The notes: generated from the sequence alone by a model not told the origin. 64,000 bases of DNA from Bdellovibrio sp. SKB1291214 (GCF_002209355.2 NZ_CP106855.1:2170001-2234000), one strand, 5' to 3'; counted from the first letter of the stretch, positions 16,435 to 25,166 are shown. Program-made: numbers and translations.

Positions 16435-16827
16435 ATGCGCGCCATGTTTTTGCTGCTAGTGCTGTCTTTGTCTATTTCAGCGAAAGCTATTGAAGATGTG
16501 AACCATGTGAGCTGCATGTACTTAAAAACCACGGGCGCTTGGAGTTCCTGGAATTATTCTTTTATGGAGAATCTGTCGATGCAACCAGGGGATAATCGCT
16601 TAGTGAATTCCTATTGGACAGGTCTTCGCTCTCAGGCTGTGAATCGTGCATTTTGCTCAGCCATTTTGGCAACTCAAGAAAGCGACGCTATTGAGATCGA
16701 TTTCATCGCTTACAAAGGGTCTGACTTTGAAGGTTTTGAATATGACGGCACATGTATTCCCTTGGGGAAACAGTTAGAGCTGGAAACTAAAAAGACCTAC
16801 CGCGTAGAGCGTGGGCAATATGCTTAA
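16435..16827 (+). CDS. Small secreted protein, function unknown
   Basis: A 130-residue protein with a signal peptide (MRAMFLLLVLSLSISAKA). The mature part has three cysteines, is acidic and rich in aromatic residues. No family was recognised. The frame stays open beyond its TAA for another 50 codons (see 16834-16980), so the present C-terminus may not be the ancestral one. Confidence 0.65.
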   Translation: MRAMFLLLVLSLSISAKAIEDVNHVSCMYLKTTGAWSSWNYSFMENLSMQPGDNRLVNSYWTGLRSQAVNRAFCSAILATQESDAIEIDFIAYKGSDFEGFEYDGTCIPLGKQLELETKKTYRVERGQYA

Positions 16828-16833
16828 CTTAAA

Positions 16834-16980
16834 TTGAAATGGATTCCGTCTGAAAAAGGCATCCTCATTTTGCGAGAATATTTTCCACGTAAGGAAGAGC
16901 TCGCAGATCTAAGAAATACCAGGGATCAAATTTGTCAGCGTATTATGCCTGACGAAATGAAAAGGGATTTAAATAGGTAA
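16834..16980 (+). other. Open frame directly continuing after the stop of the 16435 gene
   Basis: Immediately after the TAA at 16825-16827 the same frame stays open to a TAA at 16978. It encodes a hydrophilic, coding-like stretch (for example EYFPRKEELADLRNTRDQ). The only possible start is a TTG at 16834 with no ribosome-binding site. It may be the detached C-terminus of the upstream protein, a stop-codon readthrough extension, or chance. Confidence 0.3.
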
Positions 16981-17370
16981 CTAGTGCAGGGAGTTCGGGG
17001 CAACAAGATAAAACTCTGGTATGTCCACGGAGAAGCTTTGGCCATCTTCGGTGACCATGTGATAACGCCCCTGCATGCTGCCTGTTGTGGTATTTAAAGG
17101 GCAAGCGCTGTCGTATTCAAAGGTTTGACCAGGTTGAATTTTGGGCTGCATGCCGATAACACCAGGGCCACGGACTTCTTCTTTTTTTCCCATGGCATCG
17201 GTAATGACCCAGTGGCGGCTCATCAATTGGGCTGGAGCAGAGCCTTGGTTCGTGATCGAAATTTTGTAAGCAAAGAAGTGATAGCCCTTTTCCGGGTTTG
17301 ATTCGGAAGGGACATAAACCACCTTGGCTGAAATTTTGAATTCTGGAACGATCGACTTCTGCATACTCAT
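16981..17370 (-). CDS. apaG: ApaG domain protein
   Basis: About 129 residues, a single ApaG (DUF525) beta-sandwich. Typical blocks are FFAYKISITNQGSAPAQLMSRHWVITDAMG, split here as NQGSAPAQLMSRHW then VRGPGVIGMQP. They continue with PGQTFEYDSACPL, GSMQGRYHM and the end block VDIPEFYLVAP. ApaG is linked to Co/Mg resistance and diadenosine tetraphosphate metabolism in enterobacteria, although its chemistry is not settled. The start is uncertain, because ATGs at 17370 and 17364 are both possible and neither has a clear Shine-Dalgarno. Confidence 0.9.
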   Translation of the reverse strand: MSMQKSIVPEFKISAKVVYVPSESNPEKGYHFFAYKISITNQGSAPAQLMSRHWVITDAMGKKEEVRGPGVIGMQPKIQPGQTFEYDSACPLNTTTGSMQGRYHMVTEDGQSFSVDIPEFYLVAPNSLH

Positions 17371-17427
17371 GGAGATTAATGTATCGAAATCCCCCGATAC
17401 GGGCAACGAAAACTGTAGAGCCGCAAT

Positions 17428-18459
17428 TTAGCGCAAAACAATATTCTCGATTTCGAACACGATGGGATAGTGATCCGAAGGGATACGCATTTTAGCTTCC
17501 ATGGTTTGTGGAATCCCGCGTTCACTGCCAAATTCGTCTTTGTAGCGGAACGCTTTTGCAGAATTGGGTTTCAATAAGGTTTGCATAATCGGTGACAGGA
17601 AAGCGAAATCGATTTGACGACCTTCGGTTCGGGCATTGCTTTTTACCTGGTAAAAAGTGGCGCGCTGTTCAGTGCTTAGGTTCGCCACTTCAAAAACATC
17701 TTTAAGTCCTGTCGAGGTGTATATGTCCTTAAACTCTTCGTCAGTGTTTAAAACCGCCGCGTTTCCATTAAAGTCCCCCGCCACCATAATCGGTATCTGG
17801 GGGTTTTTCTCTTCGAGTTCTCGATAGATTTCTAAAAGTGTACGAAGTTCTGCTTGGCGACGTTCGAAACCGTTTGGATCGATGCGTTCAGGATCTAAAC
17901 GTGATTTTAAGTGAGTCAGCAAGATGATCATGAAAGGTTTTTCTTTGTCTTGCTTAAATAAACGTAATTCCACCACGTCGCGGGAAAACTTGTGGCTGGT
18001 TGTCACCTTGCCACCCTTGACTTGATACCCCTCGGCCAAGCTCAAGCGTTCGTGGGGATAAAGGTAATTAATGGGGCGCGACTTGTTGGACAAAAGATCA
18101 AAGTAAAACGGCAAGCCCTTGCGAATCAAAAAGCCGACATCGATATTGCGATCAGAATTTCCCTCAATCAAACATGGCGAATACGCGTCGTTCATAAAGA
18201 GGTGGTTGAAGTTTTTTAGGGACTCAAAACCGCCGACTTCGCACAGCATAATAATGTCTGCGTTCACTTCGAGCAGGCATTTCGCGATATCCTCGCACTT
18301 CTTTAAAGACTTATTCTCATAAATTGAAATGGATTGGCCCTGCCATTGACGCTCATTATACTTGAGGACCTCGGCCGTGGGTGGCTCATCAAACAGCAGA
18401 AACAGATTCTCTGCATTGAGTAAGCAAAATTTAAGGTTTGTGGTCTCTGTCCACGTCAT
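17428..18459 (-). CDS. Endonuclease/exonuclease/phosphatase-family protein
   Basis: A 343-residue soluble protein of the EEP (DNase I-like) superfamily. The core pattern is visible in order: NAENLF, then DIIMLCEVGG with the metal-binding Glu, then LLTHLKSRL, then VAGDFNGN with the catalytic Asp-x-Asn, and finally SDHYPIVFEI with the catalytic Asp-His. No signal peptide is present, so the protein should act in the cytoplasm. Members cleave DNA, RNA or phospholipid head groups; the substrate cannot be assigned here. Confidence 0.85.
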   Translation of the reverse strand: MTWTETTNLKFCLLNAENLFLLFDEPPTAEVLKYNERQWQGQSISIYENKSLKKCEDIAKCLLEVNADIIMLCEVGGFESLKNFNHLFMNDAYSPCLIEGNSDRNIDVGFLIRKGLPFYFDLLSNKSRPINYLYPHERLSLAEGYQVKGGKVTTSHKFSRDVVELRLFKQDKEKPFMIILLTHLKSRLDPERIDPNGFERRQAELRTLLEIYRELEEKNPQIPIMVAGDFNGNAAVLNTDEEFKDIYTSTGLKDVFEVANLSTEQRATFYQVKSNARTEGRQIDFAFLSPIMQTLLKPNSAKAFRYKDEFGSERGIPQTMEAKMRIPSDHYPIVFEIENIVLR

Positions 18460-18512
18460 ATTAATATTCTAAAGATTTCGGTCTTAAGCTCAAAGAAAAA
18501 GTGAGGAACTAG

Positions 18513-20051
18513 GTGGCAAAAAAGAAGGCGACAGCGTCAAAAGCTTCCACAAAGCTTCAAATCCGTTCATGGATTGAAACATTTGATATCGGTAAGGAAC
18601 TTAAATCTAAGAATGAATTGACGGGATTCGTCTATTTCTTGGGTTCTGATGACTCCAACACACTTAATAACTTGGTAGAGGAACATGCCCTTGCGTGGCA
18701 GATGGACTCTATCAAAAAGAACGAAAAAGAGTTCACTCATTTCGTCGGCCTTCAAGGTCCGGTTTGGATTTTGCGCCCGAAAGGTAAAAACTCCGTCGGT
18801 CACGATGGTTTGTTGGACGAGGCCGGTTATACATGGGCCCGCGATCAATTCGGTGCTTTAGTTGCTCAGTTCAAGTCTCAGCAGATCAAAGCATTGCGCA
18901 TTGAATTCGTGGGTACGGAAAAAGCACAAGAGCTTGGCGCTTTGGTTGGTTTGGATATGGCGCCGTACAACTATCGCCAGTTTGTTGACGGAAAACATTT
19001 GGCAGATATGCCAAAAGTCGCACTCGTTAAAAATTCTGACTCTTTTGATAAGGACTTGATTAGAGAAGCTTCGATCCGTGCTCGCGCGGTGACATTGGCT
19101 CGTCATTTGGTGAATATGCCACCGAATGATTTGAATCCAAGATCGTATTCAGAAATGGCTTCCAAGAAAATTGCTTGGGGCAAAAATTTGACGGTGACTA
19201 TCTGGGATGAAAAGAAATTGGCATCTGAAAAAATGGGCCTTCACTTGTCCGTAGGGCAAGGTGCGATGAATGGTTCACGCATGGTTCATTTGAAATACCG
19301 TCCTACGAAAAAATCGGGCTTAAAACCTGTAGCCTTCGTTGGTAAAGGGATCACTTTCGATACGGGTGGCTTAGATATCAAGCCTTCATCGGCAATGCGC
19401 TTGATGAAAAAAGACATGGGCGGTTCTGCCGCTGTTGTGGGTTTGGCATTGTGGGCTTCTGAATCCCAATACCCAGGTCCATTGGATTTTTATCTGGCAT
19501 TGGCTGAAAATTCTGTGGATGCAAATTCGTTCCGTCCAGGGGACATCATCACCGCACGCAATGGAATGAAAGTTGAAATCGATAATACAGACGCCGAAGG
19601 CCGTTTGGTGTTGGCTGATGTTCTTGACGTTGCTTGCACGCAAAAGGGCAACGACGTTCCAGAATTCGTGATCGACGTCGCAACTCTAACGGGTGCTATT
19701 AAGGTTGGTTTGGGCGCAGAGATCGCGGGTCTATTTTCAAACGATGACGACTTAGCGAACGAACTGACAAAAGCAGGTCAAAGAGCAGGGGACCTCAACT
19801 GGCGCATGCCACTGTTCGAAAGATATTGGAGTGATATGTCATCACCATTTGCTGACTGCAAAAACTCCGGCGGCGGTTTCGGTGGAGCAATCACAGCAGC
19901 CTTGTTCCTACAAAAATTCGTAGGCGGCAAGAAATGGGCGCACCTAGACATCTATGCGTGGGCCGACCGCGCAAGCGGCGCCATCGGCAGCAGCGGCGGC
20001 TCCGGCCAAGCAGTCCAATGCTTGATCGAATTCCTAGAATCCCGCGTTTAA
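18513..20051 (+). CDS. pepA: Leucyl aminopeptidase (M17)
   Basis: Cytoplasmic two-metal aminopeptidase, 512 residues, GTG start. The M17 signature NTDAEGRLVLAD is present. The metal- and substrate-binding GKGITFDTGGLDIKP contains the essential Lys and Asp, and MKKDMGGSA and DLNWRMPLF follow. It releases N-terminal amino acids from peptides. M17 enzymes are abundant in predators that digest prey protein, but no regulatory link is visible. A strong intrinsic terminator follows at 20075. Confidence 0.93.
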   Translation: MAKKKATASKASTKLQIRSWIETFDIGKELKSKNELTGFVYFLGSDDSNTLNNLVEEHALAWQMDSIKKNEKEFTHFVGLQGPVWILRPKGKNSVGHDGLLDEAGYTWARDQFGALVAQFKSQQIKALRIEFVGTEKAQELGALVGLDMAPYNYRQFVDGKHLADMPKVALVKNSDSFDKDLIREASIRARAVTLARHLVNMPPNDLNPRSYSEMASKKIAWGKNLTVTIWDEKKLASEKMGLHLSVGQGAMNGSRMVHLKYRPTKKSGLKPVAFVGKGITFDTGGLDIKPSSAMRLMKKDMGGSAAVVGLALWASESQYPGPLDFYLALAENSVDANSFRPGDIITARNGMKVEIDNTDAEGRLVLADVLDVACTQKGNDVPEFVIDVATLTGAIKVGLGAEIAGLFSNDDDLANELTKAGQRAGDLNWRMPLFERYWSDMSSPFADCKNSGGGFGGAITAALFLQKFVGGKKWAHLDIYAWADRASGAIGSSGGSGQAVQCLIEFLESRV

Positions 20052-20074
20052 AATATAAAAGCCTTCAAAAAAAT

Positions 20075-20109
20075 AAAAAACCACGGCGCCAAAAAAGCCG
20101 TGGTTTTTT
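20075..20109 (+). terminator. Intrinsic terminator of pepA
   Basis: A ccacggc/gccgtgg stem (20081-20087 with 20097-20103) around an A-rich loop is followed by TTTTTTA. It lies 23 bases after the pepA stop. Confidence 0.85.
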
Positions 20110-20130
20110 ATTTTACGCAACGAGTGAAGC

Positions 20131-20150
20131 AATAGGTACCAGGTACATTA
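20131..20150. repeat. GTACC-type short palindrome
   Basis: Contains ggtacc followed by aggtac. Read on the minus strand it shares the 13-base core gtacctggtacct with the palindrome at 55781-55797, and weaker similarity extends about 20 bases to one side. It is likely a dispersed short repeat. Confidence 0.45.
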
Positions 20151-20246
20151 ATCCAACCACCGGAGCTTTGCCAGCAACGGATACTCTCTCTCCAGTTATT
20201 TGCCCCAGATAGTTTGCACGAAACCCTGATTTGGCGAGCTGGTGGA

Positions 20247-20356
20247 CTGGGGAATGTCAACGCAGCGACCTCCGTGGGCGCCACGACGGCGGGCACTCGC
20301 CGAAGGCGAGCCACGGTTGAGCCTGGACGGCGTGTCGCGGAGGTGACATTCCCCAG
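20247..20356 (+). repeat. Structured dispersed repeat, copy A
   Basis: Perfect 13-base terminal arms (ctggggaatgtca at 20247-20259 and its complement at 20344-20356) enclose a 73-base GC-rich core at 20266-20338. A second copy of this core, about 70 of 73 positions identical, occurs on the opposite strand at 53889-53961. Inside the core are further stems: ctcgcc/ggcgag with a three-base loop, and ccgtgg/ccacgg around it. It lies in a gene-poor stretch of about 780 bases between pepA and a microgene. The short frames reading through it are shadows of the repeat. Confidence 0.7.
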
Positions 20357-20391
20357 GCCGACAGATCGACAAAGCAGGAGAACGGAGCAAG

Positions 20392-20565
20392 TTATCTCTG
20401 AGGTCGGATAAAAGTGACTGGGCAGATACCCGCTTTGCAGCACAAGCGGAAGACTTCTTTGCGAGAAGCAGTAGAGGACAGAAGTCCATTGATAAGATTC
20501 AGAGTCTCCATTGAAACAACAGAGATTTTGCATTCGGTTCCAGAGATAAGCTGCACTAGGCTCAC
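20392..20565 (-). CDS. Possible 57-residue small protein
   Basis: A GTG at 20565 has TGGAGG upstream at suitable spacing. The product is small, with three cysteines (KISVVSMETLNLINGL then LCCKAGICPVTF), and matches nothing I recognise. It is divergent from the microgene at 20828. Coding status is uncertain, since this gene-poor region has several chance frames. Confidence 0.25.
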   Translation of the reverse strand: MSLVQLISGTECKISVVSMETLNLINGLLSSTASRKEVFRLCCKAGICPVTFIRPQR

Positions 20566-20827
20566 GGGCACCTCCAACTGTTATAGGTTAGAAAGCTCAT
20601 CGGCAGATATCCAAGATTTTGATAACCGTTATCGTTTATGAAAGTCCAATGAGAAACAACCGACAACTGATTGAGAAAACAGCCTTTTTCGAGACATTTC
20701 GGACATGTCTCCCAGATCTAGGTCGAGGAATTAATATGCGTTACGGGAATATTCGAATTCTTGTTATGCGTTGGAGAAAATCGGCTTATTTACCGTATAT
20801 TGGTTCACTGAAAGGAGGCGTTAGTAA

Positions 20828-20926
20828 ATGACTAAGCTATTAGAAATGATCAAAGCAAAAATGACTTTGAATCTGAATGAAAAAGAAAACTCTGCACTGC
20901 TATCTTGTCTTGCAAACTTGCACTAG
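20828..20926 (+). CDS. Possible 32-residue microprotein
   Basis: AAAGGAGG at 20811-20818 lies nine bases before an ATG that opens a 32-residue frame, MTKLLEMIKAKMTLNLNE through to SCLANLH. The product is an amphipathic, Lys- and Leu-rich helix. A long stem with a T-rich tail follows (20973-21024). The near-consensus ribosome-binding site is the main support. It could be a leader peptide, small toxin-like peptide or regulatory microprotein. Confidence 0.4.
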   Translation: MTKLLEMIKAKMTLNLNEKENSALLSCLANLH

Positions 20927-20972
20927 GCATCCAGCCATCTCAATAAAGCGCAAGTAAACTCGCGCAAAACGA

Positions 20973-21024
20973 ACACCTGAAATAAACCATCTCTCGCGAC
21001 GAATAAAACCAGGTGTCTATTTTT
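20973..21024 (+). terminator. Possible terminator after the 20828 microgene
   Basis: The stem acacctg (20973-20979) pairs with caggtgt (21010-21016) over a 30-base internal region, followed by a T-rich run. It would end a rightward transcript of the microgene and lies just beyond the stop of the leftward gene at 21035. Confidence 0.45.
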
Positions 21025-21034
21025 TCTCTTCTGG

Positions 21035-22447
21035 CTATTTCAAACCAAACAATTTTTGTGACTTGATTGCAGTTACAACTTTTTCCGGCACGAATTGTTC
21101 CCAGCGGGAATCCTTCGCTTCGATTAATTTCATCACGTCGGCGGAATGCAAATAGTCAGCAGTTTCATCACAACCTGATACGTCCACAATCTGCTTACTT
21201 TCCACGAAGTACGAGTAGATGTGGCGTAGGTTGTTCGGGGGAAAAAAACTTTTCGTAGTCATGCAGACTTGCGCTGTTTTATGAGGATAAACGTAAACCT
21301 TGGTTTTTTGCTCCATCAGCTTACCTAATCCTTCCAATAAACCACCTTCTAAATTTTTATAATGTGATTCTTGGAATAACTTATCCAAATGGCTGGCGCC
21401 AATAATCAACGCCAACAAGTTTTGATTATAGCGGCGTATGAACCTTTTCAAGGTGTAAAACAAACGGAAATTAGAAATCATCACGTGGTAACCAAGGCTG
21501 GTTAGCATTTCCACGCGCTCTAAAAAGTCCTTTTCGTTCACATCGCCATCAGCCAACAGGTTGTGCATGGTCAGTTCCATCACCGGCAGGATCTCGATGT
21601 CTTTACCTTCAGTGGCTTTTACATCGGCACGCATTTGTGCCACACCCTTTTGGATTACATCGATATGAGTCGTGGTCACGGGACGGAAAGTGCCTCTCTG
21701 GATTAATAGCGCTTTGCCATAGACGGCATCCGATACGTTCAAAATTTCATTTTTTGGCGAGAACATGATCGCTTCAGCTAAGCCACGGTGGACCAATTCT
21801 AAATTCATCAGACGATTATCAAAGTGGGTAAGGGCAGGGCCATTGAATTTAATCACGTCGATAACGACTTGGTCTTCTTTCAAGTTTTCAACCAGGTGTT
21901 GAACGAAATTATCAGAATCGGCCAAGCCATAGAAGGCGCCATAAATCAGGTTCACACCTAAGACGCCTAAAGCCTCTTGTTGTTGGAGACGGTGACGATC
22001 GAGCATGCGCACATGTAAAATGATTTCATTTGCCGGGCCACCGGGAGTGGCTTGAAAGCGCACCCCCATCCAGCCATGAGATTGTTTGTTGGAACCGACC
22101 GAAGCCGTTGCCACTGTTGAGGCAAAGGAGAAGAAACAAGTTTTTGCGCCACGAGGACCACTTAAGCGTTCAATCAAAAGGTGGTATTCATGATCCAACA
22201 TCTTTTCAAGGCGGGGTTCACAAACATAGCGGCCATTCGCTTCGCGGCCATAGATTTCATCGCTCACAACCATGTCATAGGCAGAAATTGTTTTCGCAAT
22301 GGTCTGCGATGCCATGCCGGCTTGAAAAAAGTGACGGGCGACTTCTTGACCTGCGCCAATTTCAGCAAAGGCACCGTAGCGTGTGAGGTCGTGATTGATC
22401 TTTAAAGCTTTGCTGACTGTTGTTGCGCAAGAAGCGTCGGAAGCCAT
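21035..22447 (-). CDS. Conserved protein of unknown function
   Basis: A 470-residue soluble protein. It begins with a region YGAFAEIGAGQEVARHFFQAG then KTISAYDMVVSDEIYG, which I recognise as widely conserved in bacteria but for which I know no established activity. There is no signal peptide or membrane span. Histidine-rich (HDLTRYG, DHEYHLL) and Asp-containing motifs suggest an enzyme. Its start ATG shares one base with the stop of the DUF502 gene, and GAGGGGGA lies upstream, so the pair is translationally coupled. A joint role at the inner membrane is plausible. Confidence 0.75.
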   Translation of the reverse strand: MASDASCATTVSKALKINHDLTRYGAFAEIGAGQEVARHFFQAGMASQTIAKTISAYDMVVSDEIYGREANGRYVCEPRLEKMLDHEYHLLIERLSGPRGAKTCFFSFASTVATASVGSNKQSHGWMGVRFQATPGGPANEIILHVRMLDRHRLQQQEALGVLGVNLIYGAFYGLADSDNFVQHLVENLKEDQVVIDVIKFNGPALTHFDNRLMNLELVHRGLAEAIMFSPKNEILNVSDAVYGKALLIQRGTFRPVTTTHIDVIQKGVAQMRADVKATEGKDIEILPVMELTMHNLLADGDVNEKDFLERVEMLTSLGYHVMISNFRLFYTLKRFIRRYNQNLLALIIGASHLDKLFQESHYKNLEGGLLEGLGKLMEQKTKVYVYPHKTAQVCMTTKSFFPPNNLRHIYSYFVESKQIVDVSGCDETADYLHSADVMKLIEAKDSRWEQFVPEKVVTAIKSQKLFGLK

Positions 22448-23052
22448 TATTTGTCCCCCTCGTGTTTATCAGCTTTCACCCAACCGGTAATGGCAAGACT
22501 CATAGCTTTTTCAATCGGAATATCGATGGGAGTGATGCGACTGCGTGGCACCAATAAAGTAAAACCACCCAAGCCGTAACTCATAGGGATGTAAACTGAA
22601 ACATGATCGTTCGCTTGTGCTTGAATCGCCAGAATGTCGGTAAAGTGTTCGCGAGTCACTAAACCCATAGCGCGAATTCCAGATTCGGCGATGTCCACCA
22701 ACACCACCGTTTGCATAGCGCCTCCAGGACCGCCGCTTTTTGAGAACATGTTCATCAAATCGCGCAGGGGACTGTAAACTGCCTTGATCAAAGGCACCTG
22801 AGTCATCTTTTGCTCAAGCTTATGAAAAATACCTGCAGTGATAAGATTATTCAGCAAGAAGCCCAAAAAGAAGATCAACAGGATCGTCAGTAAGAAGCCT
22901 AAGCCTGGAATATAGAAAGGCATCACAGTTCGCAGAGCATCGCCCAAGATGCTGTCCACAATGGAGATCCCAGCGTAGATGATATAGATCGTCAGCGCGA
23001 TTGGTAGGAACGTGACGAGTCCTTGCAAGAAAATTTTCTGAAGCTGTTTCAT
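22447..23052 (-). CDS. DUF502 family inner-membrane protein
   Basis: A 201-residue protein with two membrane segments near residues 10-32 and 48-70 (LVTFLPIALTIYIIY and GLGFLLTILLIFFLGFLL). These are followed by the typical DUF502 blocks PLIKAVYSPLRDLMN, VVLVDIAESGIRAMGLVT, and VYIPMSYGLGGFTLLVPR. The family is widespread and its function is unknown. It is first in a two-gene operon with the conserved gene at 21035. Confidence 0.9.
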   Translation of the reverse strand: MKQLQKIFLQGLVTFLPIALTIYIIYAGISIVDSILGDALRTVMPFYIPGLGFLLTILLIFFLGFLLNNLITAGIFHKLEQKMTQVPLIKAVYSPLRDLMNMFSKSGGPGGAMQTVVLVDIAESGIRAMGLVTREHFTDILAIQAQANDHVSVYIPMSYGLGGFTLLVPRSRITPIDIPIEKAMSLAITGWVKADKHEGDK

Positions 23053-23228
23053 AGCTGGATAATCCTTCTGTCTCTCTTTGTATCGGTAAAAAAGTAATAT
23101 CAGGTAAGGTCAGTGCCATCAAGGGCTTACGCTCGTCTCAAAGTGGGTCACCAATTAATGCACATTTCCGCTCATCTTTCCTAGACCATTTGCCGAATAG
23201 TTAAGGGTCAAATTTCTAAGGAGATACC

Positions 23229-25139
23229 GTGAAACTCGTTATATTAGGTTTCATCGCCTCGATCGTAGCATTCGGTGGAACAGCGTTCGCACAAATGTCG
23301 ACCGTCGTTCCGGGTGAATACATCGTGAAGGTGCGCAACAGTTCGACGGGTGTAAACCAACAAGGCGTCCGTTCAAGACTTGCACAAAGAGTCTCGGTGA
23401 AGGGTGCCTACAGCAAATTGGGCATGTACCACGTGTCGGTGCGCTCCTTAGCATCAGCCTCTGCTGAAGTGGAAGATCTTAAACAAGATCCAGACATTGA
23501 ATATGTAGAACCTAACTATATTTGGTCGACGGGTGCTAACAGTTATTCTGAAGCGGCCTCTCAAGGTTATGCGCTGCAAACGTTGGTTTCTAATAACTGG
23601 GTGGCTACGGGTGCCACTGATTACTCTCAATTCTCTTCAAGTGTAGTTAGTAAAACAGCCGTTGCGACGGCGTGGAGCTATTCAAGCTCTCTTTCTACCA
23701 ATTCCGGTAAAGTGATTGTTGCGGTGGTCGATTCTGGCTTGGATCGCACGCATCCGGTGTTTAAAGCTTATAAGTCAGATGGGACGGGCGGTTCTGGTGC
23801 TTTGTGGGTCAATACAGCAGAGGCAAACGGAACTCCGGGTTATGATGACGACGGCAATGGTTTTGTCGACGACATCAATGGCTGGAATTTTGTTACCAAC
23901 TCTCCAAATGTGAACGACGACAACAATCACGGTACGCACGTGGCGGGTATCGTCGTTGGGGCAGCGATGAATATCTTCCAACGTCCTTTACCTGAATCTA
24001 AAATTCAGATCATGCCGGTGAAGTCGTTGGGCGCAGATGGTTCTGGTACAACGGCAACGGCGATCAAGGCGATCGACTATGCCGTGAACAATGGCGCACA
24101 AGTGATCAACAACTCTTGGGGTGGTTCAAACTTTTCTAAAGCTTTGTTGGATTCCTTAACGGCTGCCTACAACAACGGTATTTTGATCGTGAATGCGGCG
24201 GGTAACTATAACAGTAACAACGACAACATCCCGATGTATCCAGCTAACTATGATTTGCCGAGTGTTATTTCCGTGGCATCTGTAGGTTCCAGTGATTCGC
24301 GCTCTTCATTTTCGAACTATGGTAAATCCACAGTTCATATCGCAAGCCCTGGTGAAAGCATTCTAAGTACTGTACCAGGTGGCGGCTATAACTATATGTC
24401 AGGGACATCGATGGCGGCTCCATTCGTAGCGGGTGTTGCGGCATTAGCTCTTCGTGAAGAACCTCAATTAACGGGTTACCAAATCAAACAAAAATTATTA
24501 GCGAATGCGGACGTGATTGCGGGTTTGGCGAATTATGTGTCTTCAAGCTCACGCGTCGACTCTGCAAAATTGCTTTTGGCCGTTCAGGCAAGTTCGGGTG
24601 AAGCGGCATCGCAACCTCAGTATGTTTATTCTTCCAGTCGTTATCCAGCATCGGCTTCAGATTCGGCAGCCGGTGGAGCGACAGGTTGTGGTTTGGTCAC
24701 GACAGCTATTCACGACGGCCCAGGTGCAGGGGGTGCTAATCCAACTGCGGGTGTGGTGTTTGGTTTGATGATGATTCCTATGGCGGTCTGGTTCGTACTT
24801 CGTCAACGTGCGATGGCAAACGATCCAAAAAATAAACGTCGTCATGAGCGCTTCAAAATGCAGTCATCGATCAAAGTAATGGTTGGCGATCGCGAGTTGA
24901 TTGGTTCTATGAATTCGATCTCTCAAGGCGGTCTGTCATTCAACACCGATCAAGCTCTGGAAAAAGGCGGCATCATCACGATGCGCATCCAAAGCCCTGA
25001 CGGCAACGAGGTTATCGAAGTGCAAGGTCAAGTCGTGTGGAGTGAAGCGAACCAATCCTACGGGGTGCAATTCGCCAACGCGAAACAGGGAACTCTGGCT
25101 ATGATCCAACAGTGGACTGCGAATCTTGTCAGATCATAG
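23229..25139 (+). CDS. Subtilisin-type protease fused through one membrane span to a PilZ domain
   Basis: A 636-residue protein. The order is: signal peptide (1-21), an I9-type inhibitory prodomain (about 26-98, ending DIEYVEPNYIW), and an S8 catalytic domain with Asp168 (AVVDSGLD), His234 (NNHGTHVAG) and Ser394 (SGTSMAAP). A low-complexity linker follows, then a membrane span at about 508-528, an Arg/Lys-rich stop-transfer segment, and a PilZ domain (about 535-636). PilZ RxxxR is intact (Arg537, Arg541), but the second motif reads SISQGG, with Ser563 where Asp/Asn is usual. Predicted topology puts the protease in the periplasm and PilZ in the cytoplasm. AAGGAG precedes the start and a terminator follows. 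Control of proteolysis by c-di-GMP is an inference. Confidence 0.9.
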   Translation: MKLVILGFIASIVAFGGTAFAQMSTVVPGEYIVKVRNSSTGVNQQGVRSRLAQRVSVKGAYSKLGMYHVSVRSLASASAEVEDLKQDPDIEYVEPNYIWSTGANSYSEAASQGYALQTLVSNNWVATGATDYSQFSSSVVSKTAVATAWSYSSSLSTNSGKVIVAVVDSGLDRTHPVFKAYKSDGTGGSGALWVNTAEANGTPGYDDDGNGFVDDINGWNFVTNSPNVNDDNNHGTHVAGIVVGAAMNIFQRPLPESKIQIMPVKSLGADGSGTTATAIKAIDYAVNNGAQVINNSWGGSNFSKALLDSLTAAYNNGILIVNAAGNYNSNNDNIPMYPANYDLPSVISVASVGSSDSRSSFSNYGKSTVHIASPGESILSTVPGGGYNYMSGTSMAAPFVAGVAALALREEPQLTGYQIKQKLLANADVIAGLANYVSSSSRVDSAKLLLAVQASSGEAASQPQYVYSSSRYPASASDSAAGGATGCGLVTTAIHDGPGAGGANPTAGVVFGLMMIPMAVWFVLRQRAMANDPKNKRRHERFKMQSSIKVMVGDRELIGSMNSISQGGLSFNTDQALEKGGIITMRIQSPDGNEVIEVQGQVVWSEANQSYGVQFANAKQGTLAMIQQWTANLVRS

Positions 25140-25166
25140 GGCTTGCTAAATAAATTAGAAACCACC

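Noticed and set aside
20214-20411. Protein-coding frame through repeat copy A
   Set aside because: The same peptide appears in copy B because the DNA core is repeated, and there is no ribosome-binding site.
20619-20831. 70-residue frame overlapping the 20828 microgene
   Set aside because: No Shine-Dalgarno, unusual composition, and it overlaps the AAAGGAGG that serves the microgene.
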